Positions 38,233-46,362 of a stretch of DNA of 64,000 nucleotides are shown here, one piece after another. A program made the translations under genes and the position numbers. A model generated the notes under the pieces. That model was given only the letters and a program-made list of their open reading frames with translations, did no database searches and was not told the origin of the DNA. Source of the DNA: Pseudomonas gingeri (lineage in GTDB: Bacteria; Pseudomonadota; Gammaproteobacteria; Pseudomonadales; Pseudomonadaceae); the NCBI RefSeq assembly GCF_013385425.1, contig NZ_JACAQA010000001.1, positions 1 to 64,000 on the forward strand, read 5' to 3'. How positions within the stretch are numbered: position 1 is the stretch's first letter; each line of letters begins with the position of its first letter.

Positions 38233-38247
38233 GCGCCATTCTGGTGC
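38233..38247 (+). promoter_or_regulatory. NtrC-like binding site
   Basis: GCGCC-ATTCT-GGTGC matches the NtrC consensus GCACC-N5-GGTGC at 9 of 10 positions with the correct spacing. It lies about 55 bases upstream of the sigma-54 motif at 38301-38315, a usual enhancer distance. Confidence 0.55.
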
Positions 38248-38300
38248 TGTGCTTAGCTGAGCGAGCACGACTCACGCCGAAAGCGCAGGACTTGGCCAAG

Positions 38301-38315
38301 TGGCATAAGTCTTGC
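38301..38315 (+). promoter_or_regulatory. Sigma-54 promoter of the transglutaminase/ATP-grasp cluster
   Basis: TGGCAT-AAGTC-TTGC has the -24 GG and -12 GC exactly 10 bases apart and only one deviation in TGGCA[C]. It ends 39 bases before the GTG at 38354. Confidence 0.65.
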
Positions 38316-38353
38316 GCGCACAGGTATAAGCCCAGGCTCGCAGGAGGCACGCC

Positions 38354-41300
38354 GTGTCGATCCATGTCGCATTGCACCATGTCACGCATTACCGCTATGA
38401 ACGCGCCATCGAGCTCGGTCCGCAGATCGTTCGCCTGCGTCCGGCGGCCCACAGTCGCACGCGGATTTTGTCCTATGCGCTGAAGGTCCAGCCCGAGCAG
38501 CATTTCATCAACTGGCAACAGGACCCCCAGGGCAACTACCTGGCGCGGCTGGTGTTCCCGGAAAAAACCACGGAACTGCGTATCGAGGTCGACCTGGTCG
38601 CCGAGATGGCGGTGTTCAATCCGTTCGACTTTTTCCTCGAGCCCTATGCCGAAAAAATCCCGTTCACCTACGCCGCCGATGAAAAGCACGAGCTGTCGCC
38701 CTATCTGGAAAAGCTGCCGCTGACGCCCAAGTTCCAGGCCTACCTGGACGGCATCGACCGCACGCCGTTGCCCAGCGTGGACTTCCTCGTGGCCCTCAAC
38801 CAGCGCCTGAGCGAAGACATCGGCTACCTGATCCGCATGGAGCCGGGCGTGCAGACGCCCGAGCAGACCCTCGTCAACGCCTCAGGCTCCTGCCGCGACT
38901 CGGCCTGGTTGCTGGTGCAACTGCTGCGTCACCTGGGGCTGGCGGCGCGTTTTGTCTCCGGCTACCTGATCCAGCTCACCGCCGATGTGAAAGCCCTCGA
39001 CGGCCCATCCGGCACCGAGGTCGACTTCACCGACCTGCACGCCTGGTGCGAAGTCTATCTGCCGGGTGCCGGCTGGATCGGCCTGGACGCCACTTCCGGG
39101 CTGTTCGCCGGGGAAGGGCATATTCCGTTGGCCTGTAGTCCCGATCCGTCGTCAGCGGCGCCAATCAGTGGCCTGGTGGAACCTTGCGAGTGCGAGTTCA
39201 GCCATGAAATGTCGGTGGAGCGGATCTGGGAGGCGCCGCGCGTCACCAAGCCCTACACCGAGGAGCAATGGCTGGCGATCCAGGCCCTGGGCCGACAAAT
39301 TGATGCCGATCTGCTCGAAGGTGATGTGCGCCTGACCATGGGCGGCGAGCCGACCTTCGTCTCCATCGACGATCCCGACGGCGCCGAATGGAACACCGCC
39401 GCCCTGGGCCCGGACAAACGCCGGCTGTCCGCCGAACTGTTCCAGCGCATGCGCAAGCGGTATGCCCCGCATGGCCTGGTGCATTTCGGCCAGGGCAAGT
39501 GGTATCCGGGCGAACAGCTGCCGCGCTGGTCGCTCAACAGCTACTGGCGCCGCGATGGCGTGCCGATCTGGCATAACGACGCGCTGATTGCCGATGAGCA
39601 GGAAGATTACGGTGCCGACGGCGAAATGGCCGGGCGTTTCCTGGCGAGTGTTGCCGAGCGTCTGAAACTGCCGAGCCGCTTCGTCTTTCCGGCCTACGAG
39701 GACAATTTCTACTACCTGTGGCGCGAGGGGCAGTTGCCGATCAACGTCACGGCCACGGACCCACGACTGGATGACGAGCTGGAGCGCGCGCGGCTGCGCA
39801 AGGTGTTCTCCCAGGGCCTGGACAAGGTCATCGGCCAGGTGCTGCCGCTGGCCCGTACCGCCGCCAATGACCATTGGCAGAGCGGGCGCTGGTACCTGCG
39901 GGACAGCCATTGCCGGCTGGTGCCGGGGGATTCGCCGCTGGGTTATCGCCTGCCGCTGGCGTCCCAGCCTTGGGTGACGGCGGCGGAATATCCCTTCGTG
40001 CACCCGACCGATCCGAACCAGGATCTGCCCGAGTTGCCGGACACCGCCGCCCTCAAGGTCCACGGCGAGCCCGTGGTCAGCGAAGAGCGGGTGCCGAAGA
40101 TCGACGAGTCCGCCGCCTGGCTGACCCGCACCGCCTTGTGCGCCGAAGCCCGGGGCGGGCGCCTGTACCTGTTCATGCCACCGCTGGAGCGGGTCGAAGA
40201 CTATCTGGAGTTGGTCAGCGCCATTGAGGCCACCGCCGAGGAGCTGCATTGCCCGGTGTTGCTGGAAGGCTACGAGCCACCCCACGATGCGCGTCTGGCA
40301 AACTTCCGGATCACCCCGGACCCGGGCGTGATCGAGGTCAACGTACAGCCGTCCGCCACCTGGGACGAGTTGGTCGAGCGCACCGAGTTCCTCTATGAGG
40401 AGGCGCGCCAGACCCGCCTGACCACCGAGAAATTCATGATCGACGGGCGCCATACCGGCACCGGCGGCGGCAACCACTTTGTCCTTGGTGGCGCCACGCC
40501 GGCGGACTCGCCGTTCCTGCGCCGTCCCGACCTGCTGCGCAGCCTGATCAGCTATTGGCACAATCACCCGTCGCTGTCCTACCTGTTCTCCGGACTGTTT
40601 ATCGGCCCGACCTCCCAGGCACCACGGGTGGACGAAGCGCGCAACGACTCGCTGTACGAACTGGAAATCGCCTTCGCCCAGATGCCGCAACCGGGTGAGG
40701 AATGCCCGCCCTGGTTGGTGGATCGGCTGTTGCGCAACCTGCTGATCGACGTGACCGGCAACACCCACCGTGCCGAGTTCTGCATCGACAAGCTCTATTC
40801 GCCGGATGGTGCGACGGGCCGCCTGGGCCTGCTGGAACTGCGCGCCTTTGAAATGCCGCCCCACGCGCGCATGAGCCTGACCCAGCAACTGCTGCTGCGG
40901 GCGCTGGTGGCGCGGTTCTGGCGCGAGCCCTATGCACCGCCCAAGCTGGCGCGCTGGGGCACCGAACTGCACGACCGCTTCCTGTTGCCGCACTTTATCG
41001 AACAGGACTTCGCCGATGTGATTGTCGATCTCAACGCCGCCGGTTATCCCCTGCGCGCCGAGTGGTTCGCCGCACACCTGGAGTTCCGTTTCCCGAAAGT
41101 CGGCGATTACGCGGTCAACGGCATCGAGCTGGAAGTGCGCCAGGCCCTCGAACCCTGGCATGTGCTGGGTGAGGAGGGCGCGGTCGGCGGCACGGTGCGT
41201 TATGTGGATTCGTCCCTGGAGCGCCTGCAGGTCAAGTTGAGCGGCCTGGCGCCGCAACGCTATCTGCTGACCTGCAACGGCGTGGCGGTCCCGCTGCAAC

Positions 41301-41629
41301 CCACCGGGCGGGTCGGCGAATTTGTCGCCGGCGTGCGTTATCGCGCCTGGCAACCGGCCAACTGCCTGCAACCGACCATCCCGGTCCATGCGCCGTTGGT
41401 GTTCGACCTGCTCGACACCTGGATGCATCGCTCCCTGGGCGGTTGCCAGTACCATGTCGCCCACCCGGGCGGGCGCAACTATGAGACCTTGCCGGTGAAC
41501 GCCAACGAAGCGGAAAGCCGGCGCATGGCGCGGTTCTTCCGCCTCGGCCACAGTCCTGGCACGCTGCCGGTTCCGACGTTGAAGATCAACGACGAACTGC
41601 CGATGACATTGGACTTGCGACACACATAA
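38354..41629 (+). CDS. Transglutaminase-like / DUF2126 fusion protein
   Basis: A 1091-residue cytoplasmic protein. The N-terminal part is a bacterial transglutaminase-like region: an N-terminal beta domain (HVTHYRYERAIELGPQIVRLRP) and a papain-like core with Cys in GSCRDSAWLLVQLLRHLGL (about 178), His in DLHAWCEVYLP and Asp in GLDATSGLF. From about residue 320 the DUF2126 region follows (LTMGGEPTFVSIDDPDGAEWN, NVQPSATWDELVERTEFLYE, FMIDGRHTGTGGGNHFVLGG). I recall DUF2126 being grouped with glutamine-synthetase-like amidoligases. The GTG start has AGGAGG at 38342-38347. It is the first gene of a three-gene cluster with a CP-ATP-grasp/alpha-E protein and a second transglutaminase. The reaction and substrate are unknown. 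Confidence 0.9.
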   Translation: MSIHVALHHVTHYRYERAIELGPQIVRLRPAAHSRTRILSYALKVQPEQHFINWQQDPQGNYLARLVFPEKTTELRIEVDLVAEMAVFNPFDFFLEPYAEKIPFTYAADEKHELSPYLEKLPLTPKFQAYLDGIDRTPLPSVDFLVALNQRLSEDIGYLIRMEPGVQTPEQTLVNASGSCRDSAWLLVQLLRHLGLAARFVSGYLIQLTADVKALDGPSGTEVDFTDLHAWCEVYLPGAGWIGLDATSGLFAGEGHIPLACSPDPSSAAPISGLVEPCECEFSHEMSVERIWEAPRVTKPYTEEQWLAIQALGRQIDADLLEGDVRLTMGGEPTFVSIDDPDGAEWNTAALGPDKRRLSAELFQRMRKRYAPHGLVHFGQGKWYPGEQLPRWSLNSYWRRDGVPIWHNDALIADEQEDYGADGEMAGRFLASVAERLKLPSRFVFPAYEDNFYYLWREGQLPINVTATDPRLDDELERARLRKVFSQGLDKVIGQVLPLARTAANDHWQSGRWYLRDSHCRLVPGDSPLGYRLPLASQPWVTAAEYPFVHPTDPNQDLPELPDTAALKVHGEPVVSEERVPKIDESAAWLTRTALCAEARGGRLYLFMPPLERVEDYLELVSAIEATAEELHCPVLLEGYEPPHDARLANFRITPDPGVIEVNVQPSATWDELVERTEFLYEEARQTRLTTEKFMIDGRHTGTGGGNHFVLGGATPADSPFLRRPDLLRSLISYWHNHPSLSYLFSGLFIGPTSQAPRVDEARNDSLYELEIAFAQMPQPGEECPPWLVDRLLRNLLIDVTGNTHRAEFCIDKLYSPDGATGRLGLLELRAFEMPPHARMSLTQQLLLRALVARFWREPYAPPKLARWGTELHDRFLLPHFIEQDFADVIVDLNAAGYPLRAEWFAAHLEFRFPKVGDYAVNGIELEVRQALEPWHVLGEEGAVGGTVRYVDSSLERLQVKLSGLAPQRYLLTCNGVAVPLQPTGRVGEFVAGVRYRAWQPANCLQPTIPVHAPLVFDLLDTWMHRSLGGCQYHVAHPGGRNYETLPVNANEAESRRMARFFRLGHSPGTLPVPTLKINDELPMTLDLRHT

Positions 41630-41717
41630 ATCTGACAGGGCGCACGGAGTTTTCGCGTATCCGTGCGCCATCTGTCTGCGTTAACCTTGATTGCCCTTGC
41701 CGTCTGCCGAGCTTTCC

Positions 41718-44204
41718 ATGCCCGACCTGCTTGACCGCTACCCGCTGACACCGGGGACCTATCACGAACTGCTGGACGACGGCGGCGCCGTGCGTGCGCA
41801 TTGGCGGCCGCTGATCGACCAGCTGCAACGCAGCACGCCCGTACAACTGGCTCAGCGCCAGGCCTTGTTGGCCCGGCAGATCCAGGAAAACGGCGTGACC
41901 TACAACGTCTATGCCGACCCCAAGGGCGCCGACCGGCCCTGGGAGCTCGATCTGTTGCCGCATATCATCCCCGCTGACGAATGGCAGCGGGTGGCGGCGG
42001 GCATTGCCCAGCGCGCGCGACTGTTGAACGCGGTGCTGGCCGATCTCTATGGCCCGCAAACCCTGATTCGCGACGGCCTGCTGCCCGCCGAGCTGGTCTT
42101 CGGCCACAACAATTTCCTCTGGCCGTGCCAGGGCATCCAGCCACCGGCGGGGACCTTCCTGCACATGTTCGCCGTGGACCTGGCGCGCACGCCCGACGGT
42201 CGCTGGTGGGTCACGGCGGATCGGACCCAGGCGCCCTCCGGGGCCGGTTATGCCCTGGAAAACCGCACCATCGTGTCGCGGGCCTTTCCCGATCTTTACC
42301 GCGACTTGCGGGTACATCACCTGGCCGGGTTCTTCCGCACCCTGCAGGAAACCCTGGTACGCCAGGCGCCGAGCGATGCCGAGGCGCCGCTGGTAGTGTT
42401 GCTGACCCCGGGACGTTTCAACGAAAGCTATTTCGAACACCTCTACCTGGCGCGCCAACTGGGCTATCCGCTGGTGGAAGGCGGCGACCTGACGGTGCGC
42501 GACGCCACGGTCTACCTCAAGACTTTGAGCGGCTTGCAGCGGGTGCACGCGATCATGCGCCGGCTCGACGACGACTTCTGCGATCCGCTGGAGCTGCGCA
42601 CCGACTCGGCCCTCGGCGTGCCCGGCCTGCTGGAGGCGGTGCGCCAGGGCCGGGTGCTGGTGGCCAATGCCCTGGGCAGCGGCGTGCTGGAGTCCCCCGG
42701 TCTGCTGGGCTTCCTGCCGAAAATCAACCAGCACCTGTTCGGTGAAGAACTGATCCTGCCGTCCATTGCCACCTGGTGGTGCGGTGAGCCGCCGGTGCTG
42801 GCCCAGGCCCTGGAAAAACTGCCTGAGCTGTTGATCAAGCCGGCGTTCCCGTCCCAGAGTTTTGTCCCGGTGTTCGGCCGCGACCTCGATGACGAGCAGC
42901 GCCAGGCCCTGGCCGAGCGCATACGCGCACGGCCTTACGCCTATGTCGCCCAGGAGTTGGCGCAGTTGTCCCAGGCGCCGATCTGGCAAGCCGAGGAGGG
43001 TGCCTTGCAACCGAGGGCCATCGGCATGCGCGTGTACGCTGTTGCCAGCGCCGAGGGTTATCGGGTGTTGCCCGGTGGCCTGACGCGGGTGGCTGCCGAC
43101 GCTGACGCCGAGGTGGTGTCGATGCAGCGCGGCGGTGCGAGCAAGGACACCTGGGTGCTCAGCGAACGCACGCCCAGCGGTGAGCAATGGCGCACCCAGC
43201 GTTCCCTCGGGGTCCGTGACCTGGTGCGACGCGATCCCTATCTGCCGTCGCGGGTGGTGGAAAACCTGTTCTGGTTCGGCCGCTACTGCGAGCGTTGTGA
43301 TGACAGCGCGCGGTTGTTGCGGATCATGCTGGCGCGTTATGTCGACGGCGATGATCCCCAGGCCCTGCAGGCGGCGGTGGAGCTTGGCGAAAGCCTGATG
43401 CTGCTGCCGGACGAGGGCGAATTGCCCGAGCGCCTGCTGGCGGCCCTGCTCGGCGACGACTGGCCGTTCAGCCTGCGCTCCAACTTGCAGCGCTTGCAGT
43501 GGGCGGCGTCCCAGGTGCGCGGCAAGCTGTCGCGGGAAAACTGGCAGGCGCTGGTGGAGTTGCAGCGCGAAGCCCTGAGCCTGGAAAGCGAAGACCCGAA
43601 CTTCGGCGAGCTGCTGGACTTCCTCAACCGCCTGGTCATGTCCCTGGCGGCCTTGTCCGGTTTTGCCCTGGACGATATGACCCGCGACGAGGGCTGGCGT
43701 TTCCTGATGATCGGTCGGCGCATCGAGCGCCTGCAGTTTCTCAGCAGCAGCCTGGCGGCCTTCCTGCGCGGCATCGCGGTGTTCGATCAGGCCGGGCTGG
43801 AGTGGTTGCTGGAGTTGGGCAACAGCAGCATCACCTATCGCTCGCGCTATCTGGCGGTGCCGCAACTGATCCCGGTGCTCGACCTTTTGCTGCTGGATGA
43901 GCAGAACCCCCATGCGGTGCTGTTCCAGCTGAAACTGGTGAGCCGCACCTTGCGCCGTTTGAACGATGACTTCGGCGTCCCACGGGAGTTGGGGCTGAAC
44001 CAGTTGGTCGAGCGCCTGGGGCGTTTCGATCTCGGCAACCTGGAAGGCGCCTTGTTCGGCGAGACCGGCGTGCGCGATGTGCTCGACGGCCTGGCCGAGC
44101 TGTTGCAGGAAGTCGCCGATGCCAGCGGCCAGGTCTCCGATCGCCTGGCCTTGCGGCATTTTGCCCATGTCGACGATGTCAGCCAGCAGACGGTGTCCGT
44201 GTGA
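41718..44204 (+). CDS. Circularly permuted ATP-grasp (type 2) fused to an alpha-E domain
   Basis: An 828-residue protein. Residues about 60-430 are the circularly permuted ATP-grasp region (VTYNVYADPKGADRPWELDLLP, FGHNNFLWPCQGIQPPAG, RVLVANALGSGVLESPGLL, FLPKINQHLFGEELILPSI). From about 510 an alpha-helical alpha-E (DUF403) domain follows, starting SRVVENLFWFGRYCERCDDSARLLR. In many bacteria these are two separate genes; here they are fused. ATP-grasp enzymes activate carboxylates for amide bond formation, so peptide or amide synthesis is expected. ATG 41718 was chosen; a TTG at 41691 is possible. The stop overlaps the next start. Confidence 0.9.
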   Translation: MPDLLDRYPLTPGTYHELLDDGGAVRAHWRPLIDQLQRSTPVQLAQRQALLARQIQENGVTYNVYADPKGADRPWELDLLPHIIPADEWQRVAAGIAQRARLLNAVLADLYGPQTLIRDGLLPAELVFGHNNFLWPCQGIQPPAGTFLHMFAVDLARTPDGRWWVTADRTQAPSGAGYALENRTIVSRAFPDLYRDLRVHHLAGFFRTLQETLVRQAPSDAEAPLVVLLTPGRFNESYFEHLYLARQLGYPLVEGGDLTVRDATVYLKTLSGLQRVHAIMRRLDDDFCDPLELRTDSALGVPGLLEAVRQGRVLVANALGSGVLESPGLLGFLPKINQHLFGEELILPSIATWWCGEPPVLAQALEKLPELLIKPAFPSQSFVPVFGRDLDDEQRQALAERIRARPYAYVAQELAQLSQAPIWQAEEGALQPRAIGMRVYAVASAEGYRVLPGGLTRVAADADAEVVSMQRGGASKDTWVLSERTPSGEQWRTQRSLGVRDLVRRDPYLPSRVVENLFWFGRYCERCDDSARLLRIMLARYVDGDDPQALQAAVELGESLMLLPDEGELPERLLAALLGDDWPFSLRSNLQRLQWAASQVRGKLSRENWQALVELQREALSLESEDPNFGELLDFLNRLVMSLAALSGFALDDMTRDEGWRFLMIGRRIERLQFLSSSLAAFLRGIAVFDQAGLEWLLELGNSSITYRSRYLAVPQLIPVLDLLLLDEQNPHAVLFQLKLVSRTLRRLNDDFGVPRELGLNQLVERLGRFDLGNLEGALFGETGVRDVLDGLAELLQEVADASGQVSDRLALRHFAHVDDVSQQTVSV

Positions 44205-45115
44205 TGAGTGCCCTCTACCAGATTTTCCACGATACCCACTATCACTACGACAGCCCGGTGTCCCTGGCCCAGCAACTCGCCCACCTGTGGCCGCGGGCTT
44301 GTGACTGGCAAGTGTGCAGCGAGCAGATGTTGAAGATCAGCCCCGAGCCCACCAGCCGCCGGGATGAGCTCGATGTGTTCGGCAATCCCTTGACCCGGCT
44401 GGCGTTCGAGCGGCCCCATGACGAGTTGCTGGTCAATGCCTGGCTGAATGTCGAGGTGCTGGCGCGGCCGGCGGTAGACTTCAATTTGTCCGCCGCCTGG
44501 GATGACACGCGCAACGCCCTGACCTACAGCGGCCAGGTATTGAATCCGGAAACTCTCGAAGCCTGCCGTTATCGTTTCGAATCGCCCTACGTGCATCTGA
44601 AGAAAAGCTTCGTCGAGTTTTCCGAGAGCTGTTTCCCGCTCGGGCGTCCTTTGCTGGTGGGTGTCCAGGCGTTGATGGAGAAGATTTTCAGCGAGTTCAC
44701 CTTCGATGCCGAGGCGACCCAGGTCGCCACGCCGCTGGTGGAGGTGCTGGAGCGGCGGCGCGGGGTCTGCCAGGACTTCGCCCACCTGATGCTCGCCTGC
44801 CTGCGCTCGCGGGGCCTGGCGGCGCGTTATGTCAGCGGCTACCTGCTGACCCAGCCACCGCCCGGTCAGCCGCGGCTGATCGGTGCCGATGCCTCCCATG
44901 CCTGGGTGTCGGTGTTCTGTCCGGTGTCGGGCTGGGTGGATTTCGATCCGACCAACAATGTGCAGCCGGCCCTGGAGCACATCACCCTGGCCTGGGGCCG
45001 GGATTTCTCCGATGTGTCGCCGTTGCGCGGGGTGATTCTGGGGGGCGGCAACCATGACCCGGAAGTCCAGGTGACGGTGATGCCGATGGGGGATGTGGGG
45101 CGGTCGGTCCGCTAA
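44204..45115 (+). CDS. Transglutaminase-like cysteine peptidase-fold protein
   Basis: A 303-residue stand-alone transglutaminase-like protein with an N-terminal beta domain (FHDTHYHYDSPVSLAQQLAHLWPR) and the papain-like core: Cys in RRGVCQDFAHLMLACLRSRGL, His in ASHAWVSVFCP and Asp in WVDFDPTNN. It starts at the ATG overlapping the previous stop (TGATG); a GTG three bases earlier is possible. It may release or transfer the product of the upstream ligases. It is related to, but far shorter than, the first gene of the cluster. Confidence 0.9.
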   Translation: MSALYQIFHDTHYHYDSPVSLAQQLAHLWPRACDWQVCSEQMLKISPEPTSRRDELDVFGNPLTRLAFERPHDELLVNAWLNVEVLARPAVDFNLSAAWDDTRNALTYSGQVLNPETLEACRYRFESPYVHLKKSFVEFSESCFPLGRPLLVGVQALMEKIFSEFTFDAEATQVATPLVEVLERRRGVCQDFAHLMLACLRSRGLAARYVSGYLLTQPPPGQPRLIGADASHAWVSVFCPVSGWVDFDPTNNVQPALEHITLAWGRDFSDVSPLRGVILGGGNHDPEVQVTVMPMGDVGRSVR

Positions 45116-45145
45116 GCCGGATATGACTTCGAAAACGCTACGGAA

Positions 45146-45223
45146 CCTGTGGGGGCAGAGCTTGCTCGCGAAGCTTTTGGCGGTTTTGAGGGCCTTTTCG
45201 CGGGCAAGCCCGGCTCCTACAGG
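45146..45223. repeat. REPIN-like inverted repeat
   Basis: Arms GGGGGCAGAGCTTGCTCGCG and CGCGGGCAAGCCCGGCTCC are imperfect inverted copies of the window's main REP type. A third half copy (CTGTAGGAGCAGAGCTC) lies at about 45260-45276. Confidence 0.7.
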
Positions 45224-45283
45224 TTGGCGTCGAGCGCGGGTTTTGCGTACGCCCTGAATCTGTAGGAGCAGAGCTCGGTGCAA

Positions 45284-45460
45284 TCAGGCGTTCGGGGTCG
45301 GATCCTGTGCCTCGGTTGCTTCGCCTTCCGCTTCCGGGTTCAACAAGGCCGCGGCCTCTTCTTCGGCGGTGGTTTTCTTGCGTTGCAGCTTTTCCTCTTT
45401 CTTCTGCTCTTTGGCCAGGTCGCGCTGACGTTTGGCAAAGGAGTAATTGGGTTTGGCCAT
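45284..45460 (-). CDS. Small conserved charged protein (58 aa)
   Basis: A 58-codon gene reading MAKPNYSFAKRQRDLAKEQK, then a Lys/Glu-rich helix and an acidic tail ending DPTPNA. The ATG at 45460 has AGAGGAT eight bases upstream. I recall very similar 'MAKPNYSFAKRQRDLAKEQKKEEK' beginnings as a conserved hypothetical of pseudomonads; the function is unknown. The alternating K/E composition suggests a coiled coil or nucleic-acid/ribosome-associated peptide. Confidence 0.8.
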   Translation of the reverse strand: MAKPNYSFAKRQRDLAKEQKKEEKLQRKKTTAEEEAAALLNPEAEGEATEAQDPTPNA

Positions 45461-45594
45461 GGGCGATCCTCTGGGGTCGAAGGTGAGGTTGAGCGGCGCG
45501 TATTCTGCCTGTGTTCGTGGCGCAGCACACGAAACAATGGTTTTTCGCGACAGGCTGACCCCAGAGTAAAGGCTGGCAGGCGACTCTCCAAGGA

Positions 45595-45684
45595 TTAAAC
45601 CTCGCGCGACGGCCTTTCAAAGGTACCGCTGGCCCCGCAGGCATAAGCGGCGAGCAAGCTTTGCAACAGGCTGTTAATTGACAT
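45595..45684 (-). CDS. Candidate 29-residue small protein
   Basis: A short frame from ATG 45684 to TAA encodes MSINSLLQSLLAAYACGASG followed by TFERPSREV. The first half is an amphipathic/hydrophobic helix with one Cys, the tail is charged. A GGAG lies eight bases before the ATG. Codon use looks like that of the neighbours. It shares the upstream region (45685-45879) with the divergent azurin gene. I do not know a function; it could be a membrane-surface peptide or a non-coding stretch. Confidence 0.5.
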   Translation of the reverse strand: MSINSLLQSLLAAYACGASGTFERPSREV

Positions 45685-45775
45685 GGTAGACGCTCCGTTG
45701 GCTGAGAACGTCCTAATGTTAGAGGGCGCCAGTTCGTCTGGCTGGTTGATTGTATCCATCGAAGCGATAGCTTAG

Positions 45776-45789
45776 GATTGTATACAATC
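45776..45789. promoter_or_regulatory. 14-bp perfect palindrome, GntR-type operator candidate
   Basis: GATTGTATACAATC is a perfect palindrome in the azurin/small-protein divergent region. A matching half site GATTGTAT lies 28 bases upstream (45748-45755). Palindromes with TTGTATACAA are typical of GntR-family regulators; no such gene is in the window. Confidence 0.5.
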
Positions 45790-45791
45790 TG

Positions 45792-45805
45792 TTGATACAG
45801 ATCAG
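45792..45805 (+). promoter_or_regulatory. ANR (FNR-type) box of the azurin promoter
   Basis: TTGATACAGATCAG matches TTGAT-N4-ATCAA except for the last base. A -10-like TATTCT lies at 45828-45833, which places the box near -41.5 as in class II FNR promoters. Azurin of P. aeruginosa is known to be ANR-controlled. Confidence 0.75.
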
Positions 45806-45879
45806 GAGAACTGAGCCATATTTTGGTTATTCTCCCCATTTGAGCCCTTGATTTTCATACCCTGCCTTGGAGATTCACC

Positions 45880-46326
45880 ATGTTCGCCAAAGTTGTTGCG
45901 GTATCCCTGCTGGCCCTCGCCAGTGGCCAGTTGCTTGCCGCCGAATGCAAGGTCGATGTCGACTCCACCGATCAGATGTCCTACACCGTCAAGGAAATCA
46001 ACATCGACAAGAGTTGCAAGACCTTTACCGTGAACCTGAGCCATTCCGGCAGCCTGCCGAAGAACGTCATGGGCCATAACTGGGTACTGAGCAAGGCCTC
46101 CGACATGGCCGCGATCGCGTCTGAAGGCATGGGCGCCGGGATCGACAAGAACTACCTGAAGGACGGAGACACCCGCGTCATCGCCCACACCAAGCTGATC
46201 GGTGCCGGTGAAAAGGACTCGGTCACCTTCGACGTGTCGAAACTGACCGCCGGTGAGGACTACGAGTTCTTCTGCTCGTTCCCGGGCCACAACTCGATCA
46301 TGAAAGGCAAGCTCGCGGTCAAGTAA
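45880..46326 (+). CDS. azu: Azurin, periplasmic blue copper protein
   Basis: Azurin carries single electrons in the periplasm between cytochromes and partners such as nitrite reductase or cytochrome oxidases. The 20-residue signal peptide ([20 protein letters not shown]) is followed by the mature start AECKVDV. Copper ligands are all present: His66 in NVMGHNW, Cys132 in FFCSFPGH, His137 and Met141 in SIMKG (mature 46, 112, 117 and 121). The disulfide cysteines 23 and 46 are also there. GGAG precedes the ATG. Regulation by ANR is indicated by the box at 45792-45805. Confidence 0.98.
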   Translation: MFAKVVAVSLLALASGQLLAAECKVDVDSTDQMSYTVKEINIDKSCKTFTVNLSHSGSLPKNVMGHNWVLSKASDMAAIASEGMGAGIDKNYLKDGDTRVIAHTKLIGAGEKDSVTFDVSKLTAGEDYEFFCSFPGHNSIMKGKLAVK

Positions 46327-46335
46327 CCGGTGCCG

Positions 46336-46362
46336 CAACCCTGGCTCCAGCGGTCAGGGTTG
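46336..46362. terminator. Hairpin between azu and the convergent gene
   Basis: CAACCCTG pairs with CAGGGTTG around an 11-base loop. It overlaps the stop of the minus-strand gene at 46354 and has no T-run, so terminator function is doubtful. Confidence 0.35.
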
